Below, piece after piece: positions 11,760 to 24,971 of a DNA stretch of 64,000 nucleotides (its first letter is position 1; each line of letters begins with the position of its first letter). The DNA comes from Hydractinia symbiolongicarpus (lineage: Eukaryota; Cnidaria; Hydrozoa; Anthoathecata; Hydractiniidae), in assembly GCF_029227915.1 (NCBI RefSeq), contig NC_079881.1:21737501-21801500 (forward strand), written 5' to 3'. Both the position numbers and the translations under genes were made by a program. Below the pieces are notes generated by a model, which was given only the letters and a program-made list of their open reading frames with translations, did not search any database and was not told the origin of the DNA.

Positions 11760-12152
11760 ATGCCTAAAAATAGAAATCTGCTGAGCTCACGAAGACTGCG
11801 TCGAATGCAAGAAAAGCGCAAAAATTCTTGTTTGCTCGCTTCCGAATGGAGAAGAACCCTTTCGTGTAAAGCAGGACACATTATGCATCGCCTCTTTTCA
11901 ACGCAACTGGTCACTTCCGCAGACGGTGGGCATTCTAGGTGTAAATGGCGAATCAGTGGTGGAGACAAAGCGCTCGTTGCGGCACTGGCCCTTACTCTCA
12001 CGACGACAACGGACACTTGTCTTAGTTCGGCTATGAATATGAAAACTGTTTAAGTGGCACAAGGGAAAGGCGAGATGGGGACCAAAATGCCGTAACCACA
12101 AGCAATCGATAACGTTAAAGAAGCACGCGATGGTTGCCGTTCTTGTTGGGTT

Positions 12153-12293
12153 AGCTTTGCGCAGTGGCACTACCATAGCCAATGAGGTTTAACCGAGGCG
12201 TGGTGATTGCTAATTGAAAACTTTTCCCAATATCCCGCATGACGGCGTGAAACATCGCCGGCGTTGCAATATTTGGAGGTTCCCACTGGGACC
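12153..12293 (+). ncRNA. U4: U4 snRNA copy 23
   Basis: T18C, in the junction after stem II. Confidence 0.94.
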
Positions 12294-12686
12294 ATGCCTA
12301 AAAATAGAAATCTGCTGAGCTCACGAAGACTGCGTCGAATGCAAGAAAAGCGCAAAAATTCTTGTTTGCTCGCTTCCGAATGGAGAAGAACCCTTTCGTG
12401 TAAAGCAGGACACATTATGCATCGCCTCTTTTCAACGCAACTGGTCACTTCCGCAGACGGTGGGCATTCTAGGTGTAAATGGCGAATCAGTGGTGGAGAC
12501 AAAGCGCTCGTTGCGGCACTGGCCCTTACTCTCACGACGACAACGGACACTTGTTTTAGTTCGGCTATGAATATGAAAACTGTTTAAGTGGCACAAGGGA
12601 AAGGCGAGATGGGGACCAAAATGCCGTAACCACAAGCAATCGATAACGTTAAAGAAGCACGCGATGGTTGCCGTTCTTGTTGGGTT

Positions 12687-12827
12687 AGCTTTGCGCAGTG
12701 GCATTACCATAGCCAATGAGGTTTAACCGAGGCGTGGTGATTGCTAATTGAAAACTTTTCCCAATATCCCGCATGACGGCGTGAAACATCGCCGGCGTTG
12801 CAATATTTGGAGGTTCCCACTGGGACC
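12687..12827 (+). ncRNA. U4: U4 snRNA copy 24
   Basis: Identical to copy 1 by eye. Confidence 0.95.
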
Positions 12828-13220
12828 ATGCCTAAAAATAGAAATCTGCTGAGCTCACGAAGACTGCGTCGAATGCAAGAAAAGCGCAAAAATTCTTGTT
12901 TGCTCGCTTCCGAATGGAGAAGAACCCTTTCGTGTAAAGCAGGACACATTATGCATCGCCTCTTTTCAACGCAACTGGTCACTTCCGCAGACGGTGGGCA
13001 TTCTAGGTGTAAATGGCGAATCAGTGGTGGAGACAAAGCGCTCGTTGCGGCACTGGCCCTTACTCTCACGACGACAACGGACACTTGTCTTAGTTCGACT
13101 ATGAATATGAAAACTGTTTAAGTGGCACAAGGGAAAGGCGAGATGGGGACCAAAATGCCGTAACCACAAGCAATCGATAACGTTAAAGAAGCACGCGATG
13201 GTTGCCGTTCTTGTTGGTTT

Positions 13221-13361
13221 AGCTTTGCGCAGTGGCATTACCATAGCCAATGACGTTTAACCGAGGCGTGGTGATTGCTAATTGAAAACTTTTCCCAATA
13301 TCCCGCATGACGGCGTGAAACATCGCCGGCGTTGCAATATTTGGAGGTTCCCACTGGGACC
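13221..13361 (+). ncRNA. U4: U4 snRNA copy 25
   Basis: G34C, which breaks G34-C42 next to the kink-turn. Confidence 0.92.
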
Positions 13362-13754
13362 ATGCCTAAAAATAGAAATCTGCTGAGCTCACGAAGACTG
13401 CGTCGAATGCAAGAAAAGCGCAAAAATTCTTGTTTGCTCGCTTCCGAATGGAGAAGAACCCTTTCGTGTAAAGCAGGACACATTATGCATCGCCTCTTTT
13501 CAACGCAACTGGTCACTTCCGCAGACGGTGGGCATTCTAGGTGTAAATGGCGAATCAGTGGTGGAGACAAAGCGCTCGTTGCGGCACTGGCCCTTACTCT
13601 CACGACGACAACGGACACTTGTCTTAGTTCGGCTATGAATATGAAAACTGTTTAAGTGGCACAAGGGAAAGGCGAGATGGGGACCAAAATGCCGTAACCA
13701 CAAGCAATCGATAACGTTAAAGAAGCACGCGATGGTTGCCGTTCTTGTTGGGTT

Positions 13755-13895
13755 AGCTTTGCGCAGTGGCATTACCATAGCCAATGAGGTTTAACCGAGG
13801 CGTGGTGATTGCTAATTGAAAACTTTTCCCAATATCCCGCATGACGGCGTGAAACATCGCCGGCGTTGCAATATTTGGAGGTTCCCACTGGGACC
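13755..13895 (+). ncRNA. U4: U4 snRNA copy 26
   Basis: Identical to copy 1 by eye. Confidence 0.95.
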
Positions 13896-14288
13896 ATGCC
13901 TAAAAATAGAAATCTGCTGAGCTCACGAAGACTGCGTCGAATGCAAGAAAAGCGCAAAAATTCTTGTTCGCTCGCTTCCGAATGGAGAAGAACCCTTTCG
14001 TGTAAAGCAGGACACATTATGCATCGCCTCTTTTCAACGCAACTGGTCACTTCCGCAGACGGTGGGCATTCTAGGTGTAAATGGCGAATCAGTGGTGGAG
14101 ACAAAGCGCTCGTTGCGGCACTGGCCCTTACTCTCACGACGACAACGGACACTTGTCTTAGTTCGGCTATGAATATGAAAACTGTTTAAGTGGCACAAGG
14201 GAAAGGCGAGATGGGGACCAAAATGCCGTAACCACAAGCAATCGATAACGTTAAAGAAGCACGCGATGGTTGCCGTTCTTGTTGGGTT

Positions 14289-14429
14289 AGCTTTGCGCAG
14301 TGGCATTACCATAGCCAATGAGGTTTAACCGAGGCGTGGTGATTGCTAATTGAAAACTTTTCCCAATATCCCGCATGACGGCGTGAAACATCGCCGGCGT
14401 TGCAATATTTGGAGGTTCCCACTGGGACC
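14289..14429 (+). ncRNA. U4: U4 snRNA copy 27
   Basis: Identical to copy 1 by eye. Confidence 0.95.
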
Positions 14430-14822
14430 ATGCCTAAAAATAGAAATCTGCTGAGCTCACGAAGACTGCGTCGAATGCAAGAAAAGCGCAAAAATTCTTG
14501 TTTGCTCGCTTCCGGATGGAGAAGAACCCTTTCGTGTAAAGCAGGACACATTATGCATCGCCTCTTTTCAACGCAACTGGTCACTTCCGCAGACGGTGGG
14601 CATTCTAGGTGTAAATGGCGAATCAGTGGTGGAGACAAAGCGCTCGTTGCGGCACTGGCCCTTACTCTCACGACGACAACGGACACTTGTCTTAGTTCGG
14701 CTATGAATATGAAAACTGTTTAAGTGGCACAAGGGAAAGGCGAGATGGGGACCAAAATGCCGTAACCACAAGCAATCGATAACGTTAAAGAAGCACGCGA
14801 TGGTTGCCCTTCTTGTTGGGTT

Positions 14823-14963
14823 AGCTTTGCGCAGTGGCATTACCATAGCCAATGAGGTTTAACCGAGGCGTGGTGATTGCTAATTGAAAACTTTTCCCAA
14901 TATCCCGCATGACGGCGTGAAACATCGCCGGCGTTGCAATATTTGGAGGTTCCCACTGGGACC
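14823..14963 (+). ncRNA. U4: U4 snRNA copy 28
   Basis: Identical to copy 1 by eye. The next unit is 533 bp: one base is lost near 15,228. Confidence 0.95.
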
Positions 14964-15355
14964 ATGCCTAAAAATAGAAATCTGCTGAGCTCACGAAGAC
15001 TGCGTCGAATGCAAGAAAAGCGCAAAAATTCTTGTTTGCTCGCTTCCGAATGGAGAAGAACCCTTTCGTGTAAAGCAGGACACATTATGCATCGCCTCTT
15101 TTCAACGCAACTGGTCACTTCCGCAGACGGTGGGCATTCTAGGTGTAAATGGCGAATCAGTGGTGGAGACAAAGCGCTCGTTGCGGCACTGGCCCTTACT
15201 CTCACGACGACAACGGACACTTGTCTTGTTCGACTATGAATATGAAAACTGTTTAAGTGGCACAAGGGAAAGGCGAGATGGGGACCAAAATGCCGTAACC
15301 ACAAGCAATCGATAACGTTAAAGAAGCACGCGATGGTTGCCGTTCTTGTTGGGTT

Positions 15356-15496
15356 AGCTTTGCGCAGTGGCATTACCATAGCCAATGAGGTTTAAGCGAG
15401 GCGTGGTGATTGCTAATTGAAAACTTTTCCCAATATCCCGCATGACGGCGTGAAACATCGCCGGCGTTGCAATATTTGGAGGTTCCCACTGGGACC
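15356..15496 (+). ncRNA. U4: U4 snRNA copy 29
   Basis: C41G, as in copies 19 and 20. Confidence 0.93.
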
Positions 15497-15889
15497 ATGC
15501 CTAAAAATAGAAATCTGCTGAGCTCACGAAGACTGCGTCGAATGCAAGAAAAGCGCAAAAATTCTTGTTTGCTCGCTTCCGAATGGAGAAAAACCCTTTC
15601 GTGTAAAGCAGGACACATTATGCATCGCCTCTTTTCAACGCAACTGGTCACTTCCGCAGACGGTGGGCATTCTAGGTGTAAATGGCGAATCAGTGGTGGA
15701 GACAAAGCGCTCGTTGCGGCACTGGCCCTTACTCTCACGACGACAACGGACACTTGTCTTAGTTCGGCTATGAATATGAAAACTGTTTAAGTGGCACAAG
15801 GGAAAGGCGAGATGGGGACCAAAATGCCGTAACCACAAGCAATCGATAACGTTAAAGAAGCACGCGATGGTTGCCGTTCTTGTTGGTTT

Positions 15890-16030
15890 AGCTTTGCGCA
15901 GTGGCATTACCATAGCCAATGAGGTTTAACCGAGGCGTGGTGATTGTTAATTGAAAACTTTTCCCAATATCCCGCATGACGGCGTGAAACATCGCCGGCG
16001 TTGCAATATTTGGAGGTTCCCACTGGGACC
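15890..16030 (+). ncRNA. U4: U4 snRNA copy 30
   Basis: C58T weakens a C-G pair of stem I with U6 to U.G. Confidence 0.93.
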
Positions 16031-16423
16031 ATGCCTAAAAATAGAAATCTGCTGAGCTCACGAAGACTGCGTCGAATGCAAGAAAAGCGCAAAAATTCTT
16101 GTTTGCTCGCTTCCGAATGGAGAAGAACCCTTTCGTGTAAAGCAGGACACATTATGCATCGCCTCTTTTCAACGCAACTGGTCACTTCCGCAGACGGTGG
16201 GCATTCTAGGTGTAAATGGCGAATCAGTGGTGGAGACAAAGCGCTCGTTGCGGCACTGGCCCTTACTCTCACGACGACAACGGACACTTGTCTTAGTTCG
16301 GCTATGAATATGAAAACTGTTTAAGTGGCACAAGGGAAAGGCGAGATGGGGACCAAAATGCCGTAACCACAAGCAATCGATAACGTTAAAGAAGCACGCG
16401 ATGGTTGCCGTTCTTGTTGGGTT

Positions 16424-16564
16424 AGCTTTGCGCAGTGGCATTACCATAGCCAATGAGGTTTAACCGAGGCGTGGTGATTGCTAATTGAAAACTTTTCCCA
16501 ATATCCCGCATGACGGCGTGAAACATCGCCGGCGTTGCAATATTTGGAGGTTCCCACTGGGACC
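16424..16564 (+). ncRNA. U4: U4 snRNA copy 31
   Basis: Identical to copy 1 by eye. Confidence 0.95.
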
Positions 16565-16957
16565 ATGCCTAAAAATAGAAATCTGCTGAGCTCACGAAGA
16601 CTGCGTCGAATGCAAGAAAAGCGCAAAAATTCTTGTTTGCTCGCTTCCGAATGGAGAAGAACCCTTTCGTGTAAAGCAGGACACATTATGCATCGCCTCT
16701 TTTCAACGCAACTGGTCACTTCCGCAGACGGTGGGCATTCTAGGTGTAAATGGCGAATCAGTGGTGGAGACAAAGCGCTCGTTGCGGCACTGGCCCTTAC
16801 TCTCACGACGACAACGGACACTTGTCTTAGTTCGGCTATGAATATGAAAACTGTTTAAGTGGCACAAGGGAAAGGCGAGATGGGGACCAAAATGCCGTAA
16901 CCACAAGCAATCGATAACGTTAAAGAAGCACGCGATGGTTGCCGTTCTTGTTGGGTT

Positions 16958-17098
16958 AGCTTTGCGCAGTGGCATTACCATAGCCAATGAGGTTTAACCG
17001 AGGCGTGGTGATTGCTAATTGAAAACTTTTCCCAATATCCCGCATGACGGCGTGAAACATCGCCGGCGTTGCAATATTTGGAGGTTCCCACTGGGACC
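16958..17098 (+). ncRNA. U4: U4 snRNA copy 32
   Basis: Identical to copy 1 by eye. Confidence 0.95.
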
Positions 17099-17491
17099 AT
17101 GCCTAAAAATAGAAATCTGCTGAGCTCACGAAGACTGCGTCGAATGCAAGAAAAGCGCAAAAATTCTTGTTTGCTCGCTTCCGGATGGAGAAGAACCCTT
17201 TCGTGTAAAGCAGGACACATTATGCATCGCCTCTTTTCAACGCAACTGGTCACTTCCGCAGACGGTGGGCATTCTAGGTGTAAATGGCGAATCAGTAGTG
17301 GAGACAAAGCGCTCGTTGCGGCACTGGTCCTTACTCTCACGACGACAACGGACACTTGTCTTAGTTCGGCTATGAATATGAAAACTGTTTAAGTGGCACA
17401 AGGGAAAGGCGAGATGGGGACCAAAATGCCGTAACCACAAGCAATCGATAACGTTAAAGAAGCACGCGATGGTTGCCGTTCTTGTTGGGTT

Positions 17492-17632
17492 AGCTTTGCG
17501 CAGTGGCATTACCATAGCCAATGAGGTTTAACCGAGGCGTGGTGATTGCTAATTGAAAACTTTTCCCAATATCCCGCATGACGGCGTGAAACATCGCCGG
17601 CGTTGCAATATTTGGAGGTTCCCACTGGGACC
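17492..17632 (+). ncRNA. U4: U4 snRNA copy 33
   Basis: Identical to copy 1 by eye. Confidence 0.95.
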
Positions 17633-18025
17633 ATGCCTAAAAATAGAAATCTGCTGAGCTCACGAAGACTGCGTCGAATGCAAGAAAAGCGCAAAAATTC
17701 TTGTTTGCTCGCTTCCGAATGGAGAAGAACCCTTTCGTGTAAAGCAGGACACATTATGCATCGCCTCTTTTCAACGCAACTGGTCACTTCCGCAGACGGT
17801 GGGCATTCTAGGTGTAAATGGCGAATCAGTGGTGGAGACAAAGCGCTCGTTGCGGCACTGGCCCTTACTCTCACGACGACAACGGACACTTGTCTTAGTT
17901 CGGCTATGAATATGAAAACTGTTTAAGTGGCACAAGGGAAAGGCGAGATGGGGACCAAAATGCCGTAACCACAAGCAATCGATAACGTTAAAGAAGCACG
18001 CGATGGTTGCCGTTCTTGTTGGGTT

Positions 18026-18166
18026 AGCTTTGCGCAGTGGCATTACCATAGCCAATGAGGTTTAACCGAGGCGTGGTGATTGCTAATTGAAAACTTTTCC
18101 CAATATCCCGCATGACGGCGTGAAACATCGCCGGCGTTGCAATATTTGGAGGTTCGCACTGGGACC
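18026..18166 (+). ncRNA. U4: U4 snRNA copy 34
   Basis: C131G breaks a pair of the terminal hairpin. Confidence 0.92.
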
Positions 18167-18559
18167 ATGCCTAAAAATAGAAATCTGCTGAGCACACGAA
18201 GACTGCGTCGAATGCAAGAAAAGCGCAAAAATTCTTGTTTGCTCGCTTCCGGATGGAGAAGAACCCTTTCGTGTAAAGCAGGACACATTATGCATCGCCT
18301 CTTTTCAACGCAACTGGTCACTTCCGCAGACGGTGGGCATTCTAGGTGTAAATGGCGAATCAGTGGTGGAGACAAAGCGCTCGTTGCGGCACTGGCCCTT
18401 ACTCTCACGACGACAACGGACACTTGTCTTAGTTCGGCTATGAATATGAAAACTGTTTAAGTGGCACAAGGGAAAGGCGAGATGGGGACCAAAATGCCGT
18501 AACCACAAGCAATCGATAACGTTAAAGAAGCACGCGATGGTTGCCGTTCTTGTTGGGTT

Positions 18560-18700
18560 AGCTTTGCGCAGTGGCGTTACAATAGCCAATGAGGTTTAAC
18601 CGAGGCGTGGTGATTGCTAATTGAAAACTTTTCCCAATATCCCGCATGACGGCGTGAAACATCGCCGGCGTTGCAATATTTGGAGGTTCTCACTGGTACC
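18560..18700 (+). ncRNA. U4: U4 snRNA copy 35, multiply altered
   Basis: A17G, C22A, C131T and G138T. The last breaks C130-G138 of the terminal hairpin. Most altered copy of the central array. Confidence 0.89.
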
Positions 18701-19093
18701 ATGCCTAAAAATAGAAATCTGCTGAGCTCACGAAGACTGCGTCGAATGCAGGAAAAGCGCAAAAATTCTTGTTTGCTCGCTTCCGGATGGAGAAGAACCC
18801 TTTCGTGTAAAGCAGGACACATTATGCATCGCCTCTTTTCAACGCAACTGGTCACTTCCGCAGACGGTGGGCATTCTAGGTGTAAATGGCGAATCAGTGG
18901 TGGAGACAAAGCGCTCGTTGCGGCACTGGCCCTTACTCTCACGACGACAACGGACACTTGTCTTAGTTCGGCTATGAATATGAAAACTGTTTAAGTGGCA
19001 CAAGGGAAAGGCGAGATGGGGACCAAAATGCCGTAACCACAAGCAATCGATAACGTTAAAGAAGCACGCGATGGTTGCCGTTCTTGTTGGGTT

Positions 19094-19234
19094 AGCTTTG
19101 CGCAGTGGCATTACCATAGCCAATGAGGTTTAACCGAGGCGTGGTGATTGCTAATTGAAAACTTTTCCCAATATCCCGCATGACGGCGTGAAACATCGCC
19201 GGCGTTGCAATATTTGGAGGTTCCCACTGGGACC
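19094..19234 (+). ncRNA. U4: U4 snRNA copy 36
   Basis: RNA identical to copy 1; the 3' box reads ACA for AGA. Confidence 0.94.
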
Positions 19235-19627
19235 ATGCCTAAAAATACAAATCTGCTGAGCTCACGAAGACTGCGTCGAATGCAAGAAAAGCGCAAAAAT
19301 TCTTGTTTGCTCGCTTCCGAATGGAGAAGAACCCTTTCGTGTAAAGCAGGACACATTATGCATCGCCTCTTTTCAACGCAACTGGTCACTTCCGCAGACG
19401 GTGGGCATTCTAGGTGTAAATGGCGAATCAGTGGTGGAGACAAAGCGCTCGTTGCGGCACTGGCCCTTACTCTCACGACGACAACGGACACTTGTCTTAG
19501 TTCGGCTATGAATATGAAAACTGTTTAAGTGGCACAAGGGAAAGGCGAGATGGGGACCAAAATGCCGTAACCACAAGCAATCGATAACGTTAAAGAAGCA
19601 CGCGATGGTTGCCGCTCTTGTTGGCTT

Positions 19628-19768
19628 AGCTTTGCGCAGTGGCATTACCATAGCCAATGAGGTTTAACCGAGGCGTGGTGATTGCTAATTGAAAACTTTT
19701 CCCAATATCCCGCATGACGGCGTGAAACATCGCCGGCGTTGCAATATTTGGAGGTTCCCACTGGGACC
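19628..19768 (+). ncRNA. U4: U4 snRNA copy 37
   Basis: Identical to copy 1 by eye. Confidence 0.95.
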
Positions 19769-20161
19769 ATGCCTAAAAATAGAAATCTGCTGAGCTCACG
19801 AAGACTGCGTCGAATGCAAGAAAAGCGCAAAAATTCTTGTTTGCTCGCTTTCGAATGGAAAAGAACCCTTTCGTGTAAAGCAGGACACATTATGCATCGC
19901 CTCTTTTCAACGCAACTGGTCACTTCCGCAGACGGTGGGCATTCTAGGTGTAAATGGCGAATCAGTTGTGGAGACAAAGCGCTCGTTGCGGCACTGGCCC
20001 TTACTCTCACGACGACAACGGACACTTGTCTTAGTTCGGCTATGAATATGAAAACTGTTTAAGTGGCACAAGGGAAAGGCGAGATGGGGACCAAAATGCC
20101 GTAACCACAAGCAATCGATAACGTTAAAGAAGCACGCGATGGTTGCCGTTCTTGTTGGGTT

Positions 20162-20302
20162 AGCTTTGCGCAGTGGCATTACCATAGCCAATGAGGTTTA
20201 ACCGAGGCGTGGTGATTGCTAATTGAAAACTTTTCCCAATATCCCGCATGACGGCGTGAAACATCGCCGGCGTTGCAATATTTGGAGGTTCCCACTGGGA
20301 CC
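20162..20302 (+). ncRNA. U4: U4 snRNA copy 38
   Basis: RNA identical to copy 1; shares the ACA 3' box variant with copy 36, two units away. Confidence 0.94.
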
Positions 20303-20695
20303 ATGCCTAAAAATACAAATCTGCTGAGCTCACGAAGACTGCGTCGAATGCAAGAAAAGCGCAAAAATTCTTGTTTGCTCGCTTCCGAATGGAGAAGAAC
20401 CCTTTCGTGTAAAGCAGGACACATTATGCATCGCCTCTTTTCAACGCAACTGGTCACTTCCGCAGACGGTGGGCATTCTAGGTGTAAATGGCGAATCAGT
20501 GGTGGAGACAAAGCGCTCGTTGCGGCACTGGCCCTTACTCTCACGACGACAACGGACACTTGTCTTAGTTCGGCTATGAATATGAAAACTGTTTAAGTGG
20601 CACAAGGGAAAGGCGAGATGGGGACCAAAATGCCGTAACCACAAGCAATCGATAACGTTAAAGAAGCACGCGATGGTTGCCGTTCTTGTTGGGTT

Positions 20696-20836
20696 AGCTT
20701 TGCGCAGTGGCATTACCATAGCCAATGAGGTTTAACCGAGGCGTGGTGATTGCTAATTGAAAACTTTTCCCAATATCCCGCATGACGGCGTGAAACATCG
20801 CCGGCGTTGCAATATTTGGAGGTTCCCACTGGGACC
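20696..20836 (+). ncRNA. U4: U4 snRNA copy 39
   Basis: Identical to copy 1 by eye. Confidence 0.95.
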
Positions 20837-21229
20837 ATGCCTAAAAATAGAAATCTGCTGAGCTCACGAAGACTGCGTCGAATGCAAGAAAAGCGCAAAA
20901 ATTCTTGTTTGCTCGCTTCCGAATGGAGAAGAACCCTTTCGTGTAAAGCAGGACACATTATGCATCGCCTCTTTTCAACGCAACTGGTCACTTCCGCAGA
21001 CGGTGGGCATTCTAGGTGTAAATGGCGAATCAGTGGTGGAGACAAAGCGCTCGTTGCGGCACTGGCCCTTACTCTCACGACGACAACGGACACTTGTCTT
21101 AGTTCGGCTATGAATATGAAAACTGTTTAAGTGGCACAAGGGAAAGGCGAGATGGGGACCAAAATGCCGTAACCACAAGCAATCGATAACGTTAAAGAAG
21201 CACGCGATGGTTGCCGTTCTTGTTGGGTT

Positions 21230-21370
21230 AGCTTTGCGCAGTGGCATTACCATAGCCAATGAGGTTTAACCGAGGCGTGGTGATTGCTAATTGAAAACTT
21301 TTCCCAATATCCCGCATGACGGCGTGAAACATCGCCGGCGTTGCAATATTTGGAGGTTCCCACTGGGACC
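21230..21370 (+). ncRNA. U4: U4 snRNA copy 40
   Basis: Identical to copy 1 by eye. Confidence 0.95.
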
Positions 21371-21763
21371 ATGCCTAAAAATAGAAATCTGCTGAGCTCA
21401 CGAAGACTGCGTCGAATGCAAGAAAAGCGCAAAAATTCTTGTTTGCTCGCTTCCGAATGGAGAAGAACCCTTTCGTGTAAAGCAGGACACATTATGCATC
21501 GCCTCTTTTCAACGCAACTGGTCACTTCCGCAGACGGTGGGCATTCTAGGTGTAAATGGCGAATCAGTGGTGGAGACAAAGCGCTCGTTGCGGCACTGGC
21601 CCTTACTCTCACGATGACAACGGACACTTGTCTTAGTTCGGCTATGAATATGAAAACTGTTTAAGTGGCACAAGGGAAAGGCGAGATGGGGACCAAAATG
21701 CCGTAACCACAAGCAATCGATAACGTTAAAGAAGCACGCGATGGTTGCCGTTCTTGTTGGGTT

Positions 21764-21904
21764 AGCTTTGCGCAGTGGCATTACCATAGCCAATGAGGTT
21801 TAACCGAGGCGTGGTGATTGCTAATTGAAAACTTTTCCCAATATCCCGCATGACGGCGTGAAACATCGCCGGCGTTGCAATATTTGGAGGTTCCCACTGG
21901 GACC
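21764..21904 (+). ncRNA. U4: U4 snRNA copy 41
   Basis: Identical to copy 1 by eye. Confidence 0.95.
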
Positions 21905-22297
21905 ATGCCTAAAAATAGAAATCTGCTGAGCTCACGAAGACTGCGTCGAATGCAAGAAAAGCGCAAAAATTCTTGTTTGCTCGCTTCCGAATGGAGAAGA
22001 ACCCTTTCGTGTAAAGCAGGACACATTATGCATCGCCTCTTTTCAACGCAACTGGTCACTTCCGCAGACGGTGGGCATTCTAGGTGTAAATGGCGCATCA
22101 GTGGTGGAGACAAAGCGCTCGTTGCGGCACTGGCCCTTACTCTCACGACGACAACGGACACTTGTCTTAGTTCGGCTATGAATATGAAAACTGTTTAAGT
22201 GGCACAAGGGAAAGGCGAGATGGGGACCAAAATGCCGTAACCACAAGCAATCGATAACGTTAAAGAAGCACGCGATGGTTGCCGTTCTTGTTGGGTT

Positions 22298-22438
22298 AGC
22301 TTTGCGCAGTGGCATTACCATAGCCAATGAGGTTTAACCCAGGCGTGGTGATTGCTAATTGAAAACTTTTCCCAATATCCCGCATGACGGCGTGAAACAT
22401 CGCCGGCGTTGCAATATTTGGAGGTTCTCACTGGGACC
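22298..22438 (+). ncRNA. U4: U4 snRNA copy 42, kink-turn variant
   Basis: G43C removes one of the two sheared G.A pairs of the kink-turn and should hurt SNU13 binding; C131T is tolerated as a wobble. Likely impaired. Confidence 0.88.
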
Positions 22439-22831
22439 ATGCCTAAAAATAGAAATCTGCTGAGCTCACGAAGACTGCGTTGAATGTAAGAAAAGCGCAA
22501 AAATTCTTGTTTGCTCGCTTCCGAATGGAGAAGAACCCTTTCGTGTAAAGCAGGACACATTATGCATCGCCTCTTTTCAACGCAACTGGTCACTTCCGCA
22601 GACGGTGGGCATTCTAGGTGTAAATGGCGAATCAGTGGTGGAGGCAAAGCGCTCGTTGCGGCACTGGCCCTTACTCTCACGACGACAACGGACACTTGTC
22701 TTAGTTCGGCTATGAATATGAAAACTGTTTAAGTGGCACAAGGGAAAGGCGAGATGGGGACCAAAATGCCGTAACCACAAGCAATCGATAACGTTAAAGA
22801 AGCACGCGATGGTTGCCGCTCTTGTTGGCTT

Positions 22832-22972
22832 AGCTTTGCGCAGTGGCATTACCATAGCCAATGAGGTTTAACCGAGGCGTGGTGATTGCTAATTGAAAAC
22901 TTTTCCCAATATCCCGCATGACGGCGTGAAACATCGCCGGCGTTGCAATATTTGGAGGTTCCCACTGGGACC
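22832..22972 (+). ncRNA. U4: U4 snRNA copy 43
   Basis: RNA identical to copy 1. First of 15 consecutive copies followed by the extra T of 535-bp units. Confidence 0.95.
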
Positions 22973-23366
22973 ATGCCTAAAAATAGAAATCTTGCTGAGC
23001 TCACGAAGACTGCGTCGAATGCAAGAAAAGCGCAAAAATTCTTGTTTGCTCGCTTCCGAATGGAGAAGAACCCTTTCGTGTAAAGCAGGACACATTATGC
23101 ATCGCCTCTTTTCAACGCAACTGGTCACTTCCGCAGACGGTGGGCATTCTAGGTGTAAATGGCGAATCAGTGGTGGAGACAAAGCGCTCGTTGCGGCACC
23201 GGCCCTTACTCTCACGACGACAACGGACACTTGTCTTAGTTCGGCTATGAATATGAAAACTGTTTAAGTGGCACAAGGGAAAGGCGAGATGGGGACCAAA
23301 ATGCCGTAACCACAAGCAATCGATAACGTTAAAGAAGCACGCGATGGTTGCCGTTCTTGTTGGGTT

Positions 23367-23507
23367 AGCTTTGCGCAGTGGCATTACCATAGCCAATGAG
23401 GTTTAACCGAGGCGTGATGATTCCTAATTGAAAACTTTTCCCAATATCCCGCATGACGGCGTGAAACATCGCCGGCGTTGCAATATTTGGAGGTTCCCAC
23501 TGGGACC
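23367..23507 (+). ncRNA. U4: U4 snRNA copy 44, stem I variant
   Basis: G51A and G57C; G57C breaks a pair of stem I with U6. Same changes in copy 48, four units on. Confidence 0.9.
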
Positions 23508-23901
23508 ATGCCTAAAAATAGAAATCTTGCTGAGCTCACGAAGACTGCGTCGAATGCAAGAAAAGCGCAAAAATTCTTGTTTGCTCGCTTCCGAATGGAG
23601 AAGAACCCTTTCGTGTAAAGCAGGACACATTATGCATCGCCTCTTTTCAACGCAACTGGTCACTTCCGCAGACGGTGGGCATTCTAGGTGTAAATGGCGA
23701 ATCAGTGGTGGAGACAAAGCGCTCGTTGCGGCACTGGCCCTTACTCTCACGATGACAACGGACACTTGTCTTAGTTCGGCTATGAATATGAAAACTGTTT
23801 AAGTGGCACAAGGGAAAGGCGAGACGGGGACCAAAATGCCGTAACCACAAGCAATCGATAACGTTAAAGAAGCACGCGATGGTTGCCGTTCTTGTTGGGT
23901 T

Positions 23902-24042
23902 AGCTTTGCGCAGTGGCATTACCATAGCCAATGAGGTTTAACCGAGGCGTGGTGATTGCTAATTGAAAACTTTTCCCAATATCCCGCATGACGGCGTGAA
24001 ACATCGCCGGCGTTGCAATATTTGGAGGTTCCCACTGGGACC
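23902..24042 (+). ncRNA. U4: U4 snRNA copy 45
   Basis: Identical to copy 1 by eye. Confidence 0.95.
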
Positions 24043-24436
24043 ATGCCTAAAAATAGAAATCTTGCTGAGCTCACGAAGACTGCGTCGAATGCAAGAAAAG
24101 CGCAAAAATTCTTGTTTGCTCGCTTCCGAATGGAGAAGAACCCTTTCGTGTAAAGCAGGACACATTATGCATCGCCTCTTTTCAACGCAACTGGTCACTT
24201 CCGCAGACGGTGGGCATTCTAGGTGTAAATGGCGAATCAGTGGTGGAGACAAAGCGCTCGTTGCGGCACTGGCCCTTACTCTCACGACGACAACGGACAC
24301 TTGTCTTAGTTCGGCTATGAATATGAAAACTGTTTAAGTGGCACAAGGGAAAGGCGAGATGGGGACCAAAATGCCGTAACCACAAGCAATCGATAACGTT
24401 AAAGAAGCACGCGATGGTTGCCGTTCTTGTTGGGTT

Positions 24437-24577
24437 AGCTTTGCGCAGTGGCATTACCATAGCCAATGAAGTTTAACCGAGGCGTGGTGATTGCTAATTG
24501 AAAACTTTTCCCAATATCCCGCATGACGGCGTGAAACATCGCCGGCGTTGCAATATTTGGAGGTTCCCACTGGGACC
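24437..24577 (+). ncRNA. U4: U4 snRNA copy 46
   Basis: G34A breaks G34-C42; shared with copy 50. Confidence 0.92.
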
Positions 24578-24971
24578 ATGCCTAAAAATAGAAATCTTGC
24601 TGAGCTCACGAAGACTGCGTCGAATGCAAGAAAAGCGCAAAAATTCTTGTTTGCTCGCTTCCGAATGGAGAAGAACCCTTTCGTGTAAAGCAGGACACAT
24701 TATGCATCGCCTCTTTTCAACGCAACTGGTCACTTCCGCAGACGGTGGGCATTCTAGGTGTAAATGGCGAATCAGTGGTGGAGACAAAGCGCTCGTTGCG
24801 GCACTGGCCCTTACTCTCACGACGACAACGGACACTTGTCTTAGTTCGGCTATGAATATGAAAACTGTTTAAGTGGCACAAGGGAAAGGCAAGATGGGGA
24901 CCAAAATGCCGTAACCACAAGCAATCGATAACGTTAAGAAAGCACGCGATGGTTGCCGTTCTTGTTGGGTT

